Source: Diaphorobacter sp. HDW4A
Lineage (GTDB): Bacteria > Pseudomonadota > Gammaproteobacteria > Burkholderiales > Burkholderiaceae_C
Assembly: GCF_011305995.1 (NCBI RefSeq)
Contig: NZ_CP049910.1
Location: 5,284,501-5,348,500 of the forward strand
Length of the DNA: 64,000 bases
Reading direction: 5' to 3'
The notes below the pieces were generated by a model. That model saw only the letters and a program-made list of their open reading frames with translations. It did not search any database and was not told the origin of the DNA. This document shows, piece by piece, positions 26,092 through 34,531 of the stretch. A program made the position numbers and the translations under genes. The stretch's first letter is position 1. Each line of letters starts with the position of its first letter.

Positions 26092-26508
26092 ATGTCGACT
26101 TCTTCATTAGACCCTTGGTCGGATGCAGTCACGATCAGCAATATTTTGTTTAAAACTACCAGCAAGTTAATGGTCGTCATTGGAGCCGAAGCTTGGTGCG
26201 AAAAATGCCAGTTACTCAAACCTGCTTTTGACGAACTTGCGTATCAAGCACCGCCACATGTGGTGATGTTGTGGCTCGATCTGGAAGAGCATGTGGAATT
26301 TCTCGGCGACTACATTCCCGAAACATTGCCGGAACTGTGCATTTACCAGCGTGGTGTGTTGGTCAGAAAAGTGACATTGAACGACACGGAGCAATCATTG
26401 CATGAGGCGCTGACTGGAGCACACGATGCGAAGTCACCCGTTGGTGAAGATCCAGGAATATTTGCGAGGCTTGTGCGGCAAGATTGGGCGCAGTCGTCTG
26501 CAAGATAA
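26092..26508 (+). CDS. Thioredoxin-like protein closing the T6SS cassette
   Basis: A thioredoxin-fold protein of 138 residues. The active site is AEAWCEKCQLLKPAFDEL (Cys-Glu-Lys-Cys) and the cis-proline region is ETLPELCIYQRG. No signal peptide is present, so it should be cytoplasmic and reducing. The ATG at 26092 is chosen; a TTG at 26083 in the same frame lies 3 bases from AGGGA and is an alternative. It is 32 bases after the TIGR02270 gene and is the last gene before the shared terminator. The effector is rich in cysteine, so a role in keeping it reduced before firing is conceivable (inference). Confidence 0.75.
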   Translation: MSTSSLDPWSDAVTISNILFKTTSKLMVVIGAEAWCEKCQLLKPAFDELAYQAPPHVVMLWLDLEEHVEFLGDYIPETLPELCIYQRGVLVRKVTLNDTEQSLHEALTGAHDAKSPVGEDPGIFARLVRQDWAQSSAR

Positions 26509-26605
26509 AGGCAGGAGTTGGCGGGGCTAGATCAAGCAACTTGCTCGGGGGCATGATGATGGGAAGGGGCGACTCTGTCATTGTGTCCACAGATGTGCGA
26601 AAGAA

Positions 26606-26627
26606 AAGGCGGCCTGAAAGCCGCCTT
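26606..26627. terminator. Bidirectional terminator between T6SS cassette and glutamate dehydrogenase
   Basis: AAGGCGGC and GCCGCCTT form an 8-bp stem with a 6-base loop. GTTCTTTT follows on the plus strand and TTCTTTC on the minus strand. It lies between the converging thioredoxin-like gene and the dehydrogenase gene. Confidence 0.8.
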
Positions 26628-26655
26628 GTTCTTTTGAATTATGCCGAGCGGCAGA

Positions 26656-27960
26656 TTAAGGATAAAGCCCACGCATCTCGCGCGCATGCAGAATCCGCTT
26701 GCAGGCCACGATAAAGGTCGCGGTGCGCAGTGTCACCTTGTGTTCCTGCGCGACGGCCCAGATGCCTGCGAAGGCTTCTTGCATGATGCGCACGAGGCGG
26801 GCGTTGATTTCGTCTTCGCTCCAGAAGAAGCTCGAGAAGTCCTGCACCCATTCGAAGTACGAGACCGTCACGCCGCCGGCGTTGGCGATCACGTCGGGGA
26901 GGACGAGGACGCCCTTGTCGGTGAGGATGTCGTCGGCTTCGGGGGTGGTCGGGCCGTTGGCGCCTTCGATCACGAGCTTGGCCTTGATCTTGCCTGCGTT
27001 GTCCTTGGTGATCTGGCTTTCGAGTGCCGCAGGAATCAGGATGTCGCAGTTCACGCCCCAGAAGGCGCTGTCTTCCATTTTCTCCGCGCCTGCAAAGCCG
27101 CCCACGCCGCCCTTCTTGGAGACATGTTCGAGCAAGGCAATCACGTCCATACCCTTGGCATTGTGGATGGTGCCGGTGTGGTCCTGCACAGCGACGACGA
27201 GGGCGCCCGCTTCTGCGAACAGCTTGCCGGCTGTGCCCCCCACGTTGCCGAAGCCCTGCACTGCAACTTTCGCGCCTTGCACCGTCAGGCCCGAGAGCTT
27301 GGCGGCTTCCATGCCGACAGTGAACACGCCACGGCCGGTGGCTTCCACGCGGCCGAGTGAGCCGCCCAGGTCGACGGGCTTGCCGGTGACGACGCCGGTG
27401 GCGGTGGCGCCGGTGTTCATCGAGTAGGTGTCCATCATCCAGGCCATGATCTGGCCGTTGGTGTTGACGTCGGGCGCGGGGATGTCCTTGGAGGGGCCGA
27501 TCATCATGCCGATTTCGCTGGTGTAGCGGCGTGTGAGGCGCTCCAGTTCAGGCATCGAGAGCTTGCGTGGATCGACGCGGATGCCGCCCTTGGCACCGCC
27601 GTAGGGCACGTTGACGGCGGCGTTCTTCACGCTCATCCATGCGGACAGCGCCATCACTTCGGAGAGCGTGACGTCCTGGTGGAAGCGCACGCCGCCCTTG
27701 CCGGGGCCACGGCTCAGGTTGTGTTGCACGCGGTAGCCTTCGAAGTGGGCGATGGTGCCGTTGTCCAGCTCGATCGGCACGTCAACGATCAGAATGCGCT
27801 TGGGGCGTTTGAGCGTTTCCACCCAGCGGGCCAGATCGCCGAGGTAGGGTGTCACGCGGTCCACCTGTTGCAAGTAGTTGCCCCAGGGCCCGAGGTGATC
27901 GGCGTTCAGGTAGGACGGAAGCGGATGGGAAGCCACAGAGGTGTCTTTGGATTTGGACAT
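26656..27960 (-). CDS. Glu/Leu/Phe/Val dehydrogenase family, glutamate dehydrogenase
   Basis: An enzyme of 434 residues that interconverts glutamate and 2-oxoglutarate with ammonia, linking nitrogen and carbon metabolism. The catalytic lysine block reads [18 protein letters not shown], preceded by [10 protein letters not shown]. The C-terminal Rossmann domain has [20 protein letters not shown], and [16 protein letters not shown] is the usual hinge motif. The length matches hexameric GDHs of about 430 residues, often NAD-linked in this group, but the cofactor cannot be fixed from sequence alone. The gene is monocistronic, with a palindromic repeat upstream and a bidirectional terminator downstream. 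Confidence 0.93.
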   Translation of the reverse strand: MSKSKDTSVASHPLPSYLNADHLGPWGNYLQQVDRVTPYLGDLARWVETLKRPKRILIVDVPIELDNGTIAHFEGYRVQHNLSRGPGKGGVRFHQDVTLSEVMALSAWMSVKNAAVNVPYGGAKGGIRVDPRKLSMPELERLTRRYTSEIGMMIGPSKDIPAPDVNTNGQIMAWMMDTYSMNTGATATGVVTGKPVDLGGSLGRVEATGRGVFTVGMEAAKLSGLTVQGAKVAVQGFGNVGGTAGKLFAEAGALVVAVQDHTGTIHNAKGMDVIALLEHVSKKGGVGGFAGAEKMEDSAFWGVNCDILIPAALESQITKDNAGKIKAKLVIEGANGPTTPEADDILTDKGVLVLPDVIANAGGVTVSYFEWVQDFSSFFWSEDEINARLVRIMQEAFAGIWAVAQEHKVTLRTATFIVACKRILHAREMRGLYP

Positions 27961-28091
27961 TGGGTTTGCCTTGCGTGATGGGTTAATGGGTCACGACGGA
28001 ACGCACTGTATTCCTGCCAATTTATCCTGTCCAAGGCCGCTCTGTATCGTTGTTATGCTTTGGACGCATAACCCTGTCGTGACGCGGTAGA

Positions 28092-28248
28092 GCGTGTTTA
28101 CGATCTCAGCGAGAGGCTTTCAGGATGCGGGTCGGGATGGGCTGCAAGGCGCAAATCCTCGCAATAGCTCGTGCTATTGCGAGGATTTGCAACGCAGCAG
28201 ACCGCCCGAGGCCGCGCCTGCAAGACCGCGTGGAGATCGTAAACACGC
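28092..28248. repeat. 157-base nested palindromic element
   Basis: The outer arms GCGTGTTTACGATCTC (28092-28107) and their complement (28233-28248) enclose a perfect 18-bp hairpin (28151-28168 with 28173-28190, 4-base loop). The sequence between the outer and inner arms is itself roughly complementary. The outer arms match the short palindrome at 4509-4546. The element sits 10 bases after the PPK2 stop codon and 131 bases upstream of the dehydrogenase start. Confidence 0.82.
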
Positions 28249-28258
28249 TTTTAGGGGT

Positions 28259-29170
28259 TCATTCCACCTTGAACTTCGTCAATTGTGGATCGCCTTCGGG
28301 AAACTTCAGCTTGAGGTTTTCCAGCACTGCGCGGGTGATCGTGGCGATCATCAGATTGCGGTGCGTCTTCGAATCTGCGGGCACGATGGTCCAGGGTGCC
28401 CAGAGCGTGTGTGTGGCCGGCAGCAGTTGTTCATAGGCCTGCTGGTACTGGTCCCACTGCTTGCGCACCTCGATGTCGCCCATCTCGAATTTCCAGTGCT
28501 TGGCCGGGTCGTCCAGCCGCTCCTGCAGGCGCTGGCGCTGCTCGTCCTTGCTGATGTGCAGCATGAACTTGAGGATCACCGTGCCGGTGTCGGTGAGCAG
28601 TTTTTCGAACTGGTTGATGTGCTCGTAGCGCTGCTGTTGCTGCTCGGGGGGGATCCATTGGTTGACTACGGGTACGAGCACGTCTTCGTACTGGCTGCGG
28701 TTGAAGATCACGATCTCGCCCGCTCCGGGCACTTGGCTGTGGATGCGCCAGAGGTAGTCATGCGACTTCTCGATTTCGGTGGGTGCCTTCCAACTCACTG
28801 AGCGCACGCCCAGTGGGCTCATCTCGCCGAACACGCCACGCGCTGTTCCGTCCTTGCCTGAGGTGTCCATGCCCTGCAGGATGACGAGCAGCTTGAAGCG
28901 GCGGTCGGCATAGAACACCTGCTGCAGCGGATCGAGTTGCTCGGCGATCTGTTCGATCAGCACTTTGTTCTCGGACTTGTCGCCCTTGGCGAAGGGCTTG
29001 GCTGCAGGGTCGAAGCTGGCGAGCGTGAACGCCGACTTGTCCTTGCCGTTGCTCTTTGGACTTTCTTTTGCCTCGGGCTGTCCACCGGGCTGCCATTTCT
29101 TCCACAGCTCGCGCGTGGCCTTGTCGTCGATGTCGAACGGGTTGCTGCTACTGGACTGCTGCTGGGCCAT
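28259..29170 (-). CDS. ppk2: PPK2 family polyphosphate kinase
   Basis: A polyphosphate:nucleotide phosphotransferase of 303 residues that uses polyphosphate to phosphorylate nucleotides. The ATG at 29170 follows AGGAA and begins MAQQQSSSSNPFD; the longer open frame upstream overlaps the next gene and is not used. Walker A is GMDTSGKDGTARGVF, the lid/Walker B region is IFNRSQYEDVLVPVV, and PAKHWKFEMGDIEVRKQWD is the usual C-terminal block. The one-domain length fits the TIGR03709-type subgroup. Direction (ADP/AMP to ATP, or the reverse) cannot be told from sequence. It is followed by the nested palindrome. Confidence 0.92.
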   Translation of the reverse strand: MAQQQSSSSNPFDIDDKATRELWKKWQPGGQPEAKESPKSNGKDKSAFTLASFDPAAKPFAKGDKSENKVLIEQIAEQLDPLQQVFYADRRFKLLVILQGMDTSGKDGTARGVFGEMSPLGVRSVSWKAPTEIEKSHDYLWRIHSQVPGAGEIVIFNRSQYEDVLVPVVNQWIPPEQQQQRYEHINQFEKLLTDTGTVILKFMLHISKDEQRQRLQERLDDPAKHWKFEMGDIEVRKQWDQYQQAYEQLLPATHTLWAPWTIVPADSKTHRNLMIATITRAVLENLKLKFPEGDPQLTKFKVE

Positions 29171-29244
29171 CGCGGTTCCTGAAGAAGAATGGGTTTGAAA
29201 TGGCACCCAGTATGCGCGAGCGGTTGGGGCGCGCCTGTCGGATG

Positions 29245-30465
29245 TCACCGCCTCATCAGGCGCACCGCGAATGCGGCGAGCGACGCGGCCGTGGCCAGCG
29301 CCACCACGCCCGTCCATCCCCATTGCGCCATCGTTTGTGCGCCGAGTGCGGCGCCGCTCGACATGCCGATGAACACGCCGGTGAACAGCAGCGCGTTCAG
29401 GCGGCTGCGCGCATCGGGGTCGATGCCGTAGACGATGGTCTGGTGTGCGACGAGCGATGCCTGCACGCCGAAGTCGAAACCCACGGCGCTTGCGAGCAGC
29501 AACGCCAGTTGCGCATGCGGCGGCAGGAAGGGCGCAAGGAACATCAGCGCGAACGACACAGCAGCAATCGCTGCGCCGAGGCGGGTGACGGTCTCCGGCC
29601 CGCGCTTGTCGGCGATGCGGCCTGCGAGCGGTGCGGCCAGCGCACCCGCGGCGCCGGCCAGTCCGAACGAGCCCGCCGCCGCGCTGCCCAGTTGGAACTG
29701 GCTGTGCAGCATCACTGCCAGCATCGACCAGAACGCGCTGAAACCGAGCGACAGCAGGCCTTGCGCGAGCATGGCGCGGCGCAGGTAGGCGTGCTTGCCC
29801 AGCAGCGTGAGCATCGAGCGCATCAGCGGGCCGTAGCCCGCCTGCGTGGTTGGTGCGAAACGCGGTAGGCCACGCCACAGCGACACGCCGATCAGCGCCA
29901 CAGCCACGGCGGCCGCGAGGTAGACGCTGCGCCAGCCGAACCACTGCGCCACAAAGCCGCTCACCACGCGCGACAGCAGAATGCCCAGCAGCAGCCCGGT
30001 CATCACCATGCCGACGATGCGCCCGCGCTGCGCGGCCGGGGCGAGTGTGGCGGCGGCGGGCACCACGTCCTGCGTGACGGTGGCGGCCATGCCCACGGCC
30101 AGGCTGGCCGCGAGCAGTGCGCCGATACCGGGCGCCAAGCCGCTCGCGAGCAGGGCCAGCACTAGCAGCGCGGCCTTGATCAGGATGATGCTGCGGCGAT
30201 CAAACCGGTCCCCGAGCGGCGCAAGGAGCAGGATGCCGAGTGCATAGCCGAGCTGGGTGAGTGTGGGTACCAGTCCGGTAAGGCGCTCGCTCGCCTGCAG
30301 ATCGTCCACCAGCGTGCCGAGAATCGGCTGGCTGTAGTAGAGCGAGGCCACGCTGGTGCCTGCGGCCACGGCCAGCAGTAACAGCGTTTTGGAGCTGACG
30401 ACGGGCGTCGAGGTGGACACAAGGGGGCGGGCAGCGGTTGTATTCATGTTTTGTATGACTGACAT
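29245..30465 (-). CDS. MFS transporter, DHA1-type exporter
   Basis: A 12-helix major facilitator of 406 residues. The start at 30465 (MSVIQNMNTTAARP) or 30447 is ambiguous; neither has a clear ribosome-binding site. Signatures include VASLYYSQPILGTLVDDL in helix 1, GYALGILLLAPLGDRFDRR between helices 2 and 3, and a second half beginning near LRRAMLAQGLLSLGF. This is the pattern of YnfM/CynX-like drug or sugar efflux proteins that are usually paired with LysR genes. It is divergent from the LysR gene at 30566, which probably regulates it. The substrate is unknown. Confidence 0.88.
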   Translation of the reverse strand: MSVIQNMNTTAARPLVSTSTPVVSSKTLLLLAVAAGTSVASLYYSQPILGTLVDDLQASERLTGLVPTLTQLGYALGILLLAPLGDRFDRRSIILIKAALLVLALLASGLAPGIGALLAASLAVGMAATVTQDVVPAAATLAPAAQRGRIVGMVMTGLLLGILLSRVVSGFVAQWFGWRSVYLAAAVAVALIGVSLWRGLPRFAPTTQAGYGPLMRSMLTLLGKHAYLRRAMLAQGLLSLGFSAFWSMLAVMLHSQFQLGSAAAGSFGLAGAAGALAAPLAGRIADKRGPETVTRLGAAIAAVSFALMFLAPFLPPHAQLALLLASAVGFDFGVQASLVAHQTIVYGIDPDARSRLNALLFTGVFIGMSSGAALGAQTMAQWGWTGVVALATAASLAAFAVRLMRR

Positions 30466-30565
30466 ATCCAAGGCCTGTGAGTGAGGAAAGGCATTGGCGG
30501 ATTGTCTTGGCTGAGAATGCCCATGTGTAGTAGGCTGCACCGCAGATTGGTTATACGCATCGCGC

Positions 30566-31537
30566 ATGACAAACACCATTTCAAGCCCCTTTTTAAACGC
30601 TCAGCCACCCGGCTCGGATCGCATCGAGCTCCTCGCCAGCTTTGTGCGCATCGTGCAGGCGGGCAGCCTGTCGGCGGCGGCGCAGCAGCTCGGCACCAGC
30701 CAGCCGACGATGAGCCGACGTCTGCAGACGCTCGAGCGGCTGCTCGGCATCAAGCTGCTGCAGCGCTCGACGCACGGCATGCAGCTCACCGAGGACGGCG
30801 GGCGCTGCTTCGAGAACGCGCGCCAACTGATCGCGCAGTGGCATGAGATGGAGGCCGACCTGCGCGGCCCGCGCGACCAGCCGCGCGGCAATCTGCGGGT
30901 GATGGTGCCGCACGCCTTCGGGCAGGACCAGCTGGTGGCGCCGCTCGCCGCGTTCCTGCGCCGCTGCCCCGAGGTGAATGTCGAATGGATGCTCGATGAT
31001 CGCTCGCCGAATTTTGTGGGCGAGGGCGTCGACTGCGCGATACACGTCGGGCCGCTGGAGGACATTACCGGTCTTTCGGTCGTCACCGTGCGTCTGGCCC
31101 ACGTCCGCCGCATCGCTGTGGCCGCTCCCGTGCTGCTGGCGGGTGGGCGCGCAGACGTGCTGCAGTCGCCAGAGCAGCTTGAGGCGCTCCCCTGGCTCGC
31201 GCTCAGCACTTTCTACCGGCGTGAGCTGCGCTTCCAACGTGTGGACGATGCCGAGACCCGACAGTTGCTCACCATCACGCCGCGCCTCACCACAGACAAC
31301 CTGTATGCCCTGCGCAGTGCGGCCCTTGCGGGGCTGGGCGCCTGCGTCGCCTCTGCGTGGATCGTGCATGACGACATCCGTGCAGGGCGCTTGGTGCCGC
31401 TCGCTCCTCATTGGGAAGTGGCGCCGCTGCCCGTCAGCATTCTTTATCCCTACGCGAGCTTCTATCCGGCGCGGCTCCGGCAGTTCGTAGATGCGATGAA
31501 GGCAGCAATTCCACACATTCCCGGCATGAGCAACTGA
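30566..31537 (+). CDS. LysR family transcriptional regulator
   Basis: A regulator of 323 residues with the N-terminal winged helix-turn-helix (ELLASFVRIVQAGSLSAAAQ, TSQPTMSRRLQTLERLLG, residues about 22-75) and a periplasmic-binding-protein-like effector domain (RGNLRVMVPHAFGQDQLVAP onward). The effector half is of the CrgA-like subgroup, with VDCAIHVGPLEDITGLSVV. It is divergent from the MFS exporter across about 100 bases, so local control of that gene is likely. The effector is unknown. Confidence 0.92.
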   Translation: MTNTISSPFLNAQPPGSDRIELLASFVRIVQAGSLSAAAQQLGTSQPTMSRRLQTLERLLGIKLLQRSTHGMQLTEDGGRCFENARQLIAQWHEMEADLRGPRDQPRGNLRVMVPHAFGQDQLVAPLAAFLRRCPEVNVEWMLDDRSPNFVGEGVDCAIHVGPLEDITGLSVVTVRLAHVRRIAVAAPVLLAGGRADVLQSPEQLEALPWLALSTFYRRELRFQRVDDAETRQLLTITPRLTTDNLYALRSAALAGLGACVASAWIVHDDIRAGRLVPLAPHWEVAPLPVSILYPYASFYPARLRQFVDAMKAAIPHIPGMSN

Positions 31538-31668
31538 TTTCAGTGGGACGCTCCGGTTGCTCACATCTTCCGGTTGCGTGACACTTGCGCGGGCAGATGC
31601 CCACCTCAGGGCAATGGAACTCGTTTTGCCCTGGTGTTACTCACTACGATGGCAATGGGAGGAAGAGC

Positions 31669-34494
31669 ATGGCGAATATTCCGAAGACGTCGATTCGTGG
31701 CGAATCAGCGCTGCTTGCTGTGTTGCTTGCAGCGGTTAGTCTCGACAGCCGCGCTCAAACGATCACGACCGCTCCGCTGGCGGTCGCACCTGCGTCCGTC
31801 CCCGTTCCGGTGGACCATCCGCTGGCGCTGATCGCTTTGGTGCTCGGGCTGTGTGCTGCGGCGTTCTGGCTGTTACGGCGCATGGGCGTGTCGATGAGCA
31901 CGTTGCGCAACGTGGCGCTCGGCGGCACCATGCTGGCGCTGGGCGCGACGGTCTTTTGGGGTGATGCGGTGCTTGCCCAGTTGCAAATGCTGCAGCGCCA
32001 GTTCACGCAGGCAGGCGGTGAAACGCTGAATGTGCCGGTGCAGCCTGTGGAAATGGCAGGTACTGTCGTGGGGTTCGTGTCGGTCGAATTCACCAACGCC
32101 TCCAATGTCACTCTGCAGATCAAAGGTATTACCCTACCGACCTGGGACATCTGCTTTGCCCAGGGCATTCCAGCCGCGTTGCCTGTCGCCAGCACGCCAC
32201 CAGTGTCGGCACAGTGCGCATCGGGCAGCAACGTCGGCGCAGGCAAGACCTGCTGGGTCGATGTCGCCAAGCTGTGCGCCGAAGCGGCAGATGCAGTGAC
32301 GGGTGCGGCGCCCACGGTGGTGATGGCCGATGCTGCAGCCGTCAATGAAGGCGAGAGCGTGTCGGGCAATGTGCTCGGCAATGATTCGGATGCGGACGGT
32401 CCGCTGCTGGTCGCGAGCTTTGTGTTCGACGGCGTGCGCCATCTCGCGGGGCAGAGCGCGAGCGTGGCCGGAAAGGGCGACTTCACACTGCAGGCAAATG
32501 GCGCGTTCACCTTCCTTGCGGCCAAGCCATTTCCAACGTCGACTATCCAGATGGGCTACACCACGCATACCGGTGTCGTTGGGGAGCTGACGGTGACGGT
32601 GAACCGCGCTCCGGTGACGTCGAACGTTTCTCTCGGCACGAATCAGAACGCGCCAGTGGGCGGCAACATCGCGGTCACCGATGCCGACGGCGATCTGCTG
32701 TCCTTTTCAATCTCGGGCTCTCCTGCCCATGGCACTGTGGTGCTGAATTCCGCAACCGGCAGCTTCACGTACACGCCGATTGCGGGGTATGCGGGAAGCG
32801 ACGGCTTCTCCGTCACCGTGAGCGACGGCAAGGGCGGGGCGGTGGTGGTCGCGGTGATGATTGCCGTTACTGCGTCCAACATGGCACCGATGGCCAACGA
32901 TGATACGGTGTCCACCGACGAATCCACGGCAGTGACCATCGCCGTGCGTTCCAACGACACCGATGCGGATGGCGATGCGCTGCAGGTGGCCGGTGTCACC
33001 CAAGGGGCGAATGGCTCAGTGGTGATTGACGCCGTCACCGGCAATCCTATCTACACACCGAATGCCGGCTTTGTGGGCAGTGATGCGTTCACCTACACCG
33101 TCTCGGATAGTCATGGCGGCACTTCGAGCGCTAGCGTGACGGTGATCGTGAATGCGGTAGTCAATGGGACACCCGTCGCGGTTGCGGACACTCTGTCCAC
33201 GGTCATCAACACCGCCAAGACCGTTACCGTGGCCACACTGCTGGCCAACGACACCGATCCGGACAACGACGCGCTTACCATCACGGGCGTCAACAACCCG
33301 AGCCATGGAACGGTGTCCATTACTGGCAATGCGGTGACCTTCACGCCCGACGCGAACTTTGAAGGCGCGGCCTCTTTCCAGTATTCGATCAGTGACGGGA
33401 AGGGCGGCACGGCTATCGGCACGGTCACCGTGCACGTGGATTCAGGCAGCGCCACTGCGCCGTCGCTCGTCGTGATGAGGAGCCTGGTTGCCAATGCCCA
33501 CGGCACCGGCGGCGTCTCCGTCGCGTTTCCCATCATCACCAGACTGGTCGATACGGACGGCTCCGAGACGCTGACCGCCAAGGTCAGCAACGTGCCGACG
33601 GGTCTCACGTTTAACGCAGGCACCAATCTGGGCGGCGGAGTGTGGCAGTTCACTCAAGCGGATCTGCCCAATCTCAAGCTGAATCTGCCGGGCAGCTATA
33701 CCACGCTTGCCACCCATCTCACCGTGCAGGTGACCGCCACGGAAACCGTCACCGGGGTCACGGCGTTCGTCTCGAACGTGGTGACCTTGAAGGCGGCATA
33801 CACGACGTTGGATGTCACCACGACAACGTCCGGCAGCTATACCGGCAACTCAGCAAGCGAGCACATCCAGGGCGGCTCGGGGGACAATGTCATCAACGCT
33901 GGCAGCGGCAACAATATCGTCAACGGGGATGCAGGCAACGACACACTCACGGCGGGGACCGGCTCGGATGTGATCAACGGCGGAGCGGGCAATGATGTCA
34001 TCAACGGCGGCAGCGGCGCCGACGTGATCATTGGCGGGCTGGGCAACGACACGCTCAAGGGCGGGGACGCAGGCGAAAGCTTCGTGGATGTGTTCGTCTG
34101 GCAACTGGGCGACCAGGGCACCGCAGGTTCACCGGCCGTGGACACCATCCAGAATTTCAATGTGACTGCCGCCGGCAGCAATACGGCCGGGGGCGACGTG
34201 CTGGATCTGCGCCAGCTCCTGCAAGGCGAGAGCGTCGGCCCGTTGAATAGCGCGGGCAATCTGGCCGACTATCTGCACTTCGAGGTGTCGGGCGGCAACA
34301 CCATCCTCCACATCAGCCATACCGGTGGCTTCGGCGCGGATTCGCATAACGTGGGTGCCAGCTACACCAACAGCGCCGAAACCCAGCAGATTCTCCTGAC
34401 CAGTGTGAATCTGCAGTCGCTATATTCAGGTGCCACGACGGATCAGCAGATCATCACGCAGCTGCTGAACAACAACAAGCTGATCGTCGATTGA
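31669..34494 (+). CDS. Midcut-by-XrtH type protein with Ig-like repeats, RTX repeats and T1SS signal
   Basis: A large exported protein of 941 residues. The ATG at 31669 has GGGAGGA 5 bases upstream; the earlier in-frame start at 31585 lacks one. The order is a signal peptide (about 12-30), VDHPLALIALVLG plus a hydrophobic helix ending LLRR (about 48-71), which resembles an IPTL-type exosortase H sorting segment, and a second hydrophobic stretch (81-105). Several cadherin/Ig-like modules follow with DADGD or DTDADGD calcium motifs and FTYTVSD-type strands. Seven or so GGxGxDxI nonapeptides (about 734-804) and a C-terminal T1SS_VCA0849-like domain finish the protein. No secretion or sortase genes lie nearby. 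Confidence 0.78.
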   Translation: MANIPKTSIRGESALLAVLLAAVSLDSRAQTITTAPLAVAPASVPVPVDHPLALIALVLGLCAAAFWLLRRMGVSMSTLRNVALGGTMLALGATVFWGDAVLAQLQMLQRQFTQAGGETLNVPVQPVEMAGTVVGFVSVEFTNASNVTLQIKGITLPTWDICFAQGIPAALPVASTPPVSAQCASGSNVGAGKTCWVDVAKLCAEAADAVTGAAPTVVMADAAAVNEGESVSGNVLGNDSDADGPLLVASFVFDGVRHLAGQSASVAGKGDFTLQANGAFTFLAAKPFPTSTIQMGYTTHTGVVGELTVTVNRAPVTSNVSLGTNQNAPVGGNIAVTDADGDLLSFSISGSPAHGTVVLNSATGSFTYTPIAGYAGSDGFSVTVSDGKGGAVVVAVMIAVTASNMAPMANDDTVSTDESTAVTIAVRSNDTDADGDALQVAGVTQGANGSVVIDAVTGNPIYTPNAGFVGSDAFTYTVSDSHGGTSSASVTVIVNAVVNGTPVAVADTLSTVINTAKTVTVATLLANDTDPDNDALTITGVNNPSHGTVSITGNAVTFTPDANFEGAASFQYSISDGKGGTAIGTVTVHVDSGSATAPSLVVMRSLVANAHGTGGVSVAFPIITRLVDTDGSETLTAKVSNVPTGLTFNAGTNLGGGVWQFTQADLPNLKLNLPGSYTTLATHLTVQVTATETVTGVTAFVSNVVTLKAAYTTLDVTTTTSGSYTGNSASEHIQGGSGDNVINAGSGNNIVNGDAGNDTLTAGTGSDVINGGAGNDVINGGSGADVIIGGLGNDTLKGGDAGESFVDVFVWQLGDQGTAGSPAVDTIQNFNVTAAGSNTAGGDVLDLRQLLQGESVGPLNSAGNLADYLHFEVSGGNTILHISHTGGFGADSHNVGASYTNSAETQQILLTSVNLQSLYSGATTDQQIITQLLNNNKLIVD

Positions 34495-34501
34495 TGACAA
34501 A

Positions 34502-34527
34502 GCAGGGCCCGCCCATAGCGGGCCTGC
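34502..34527. other. GC-rich stem-loop at convergent gene ends
   Basis: GCAGGGCCCGC and GCGGGCCTGC pair with a single-base bulge and a 5-base loop, directly after the repeat-protein stop and before the stop of the converging Bug gene. No clear T run follows, so it is a weak terminator candidate. Confidence 0.45.
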
Positions 34528-34531
34528 AGGG

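Larger units (their letters stand above)
16989..26508 (+). other. Orphan T6SS vgrG-effector-immunity cassette, low GC from about 19200
   Basis: Eight consecutive same-strand genes have gaps of at most 32 bases. The composition shifts from GC-rich in the vgrG body to clearly AT-richer codons from its 3' tail to about 26640, then returns to GC-rich at the glutamate dehydrogenase gene. No integrase, transposase or repeat borders were found, so acquisition by recombination within vgrG is the simplest idea. Confidence 0.8.

Noticed and set aside
16989..26508. Prophage tail module
   Set aside because: VgrG has the fused gp27-gp5 architecture and is followed by DUF2169 and DUF4150 genes. No tail tube, tape measure, capsid or lysis genes are present.
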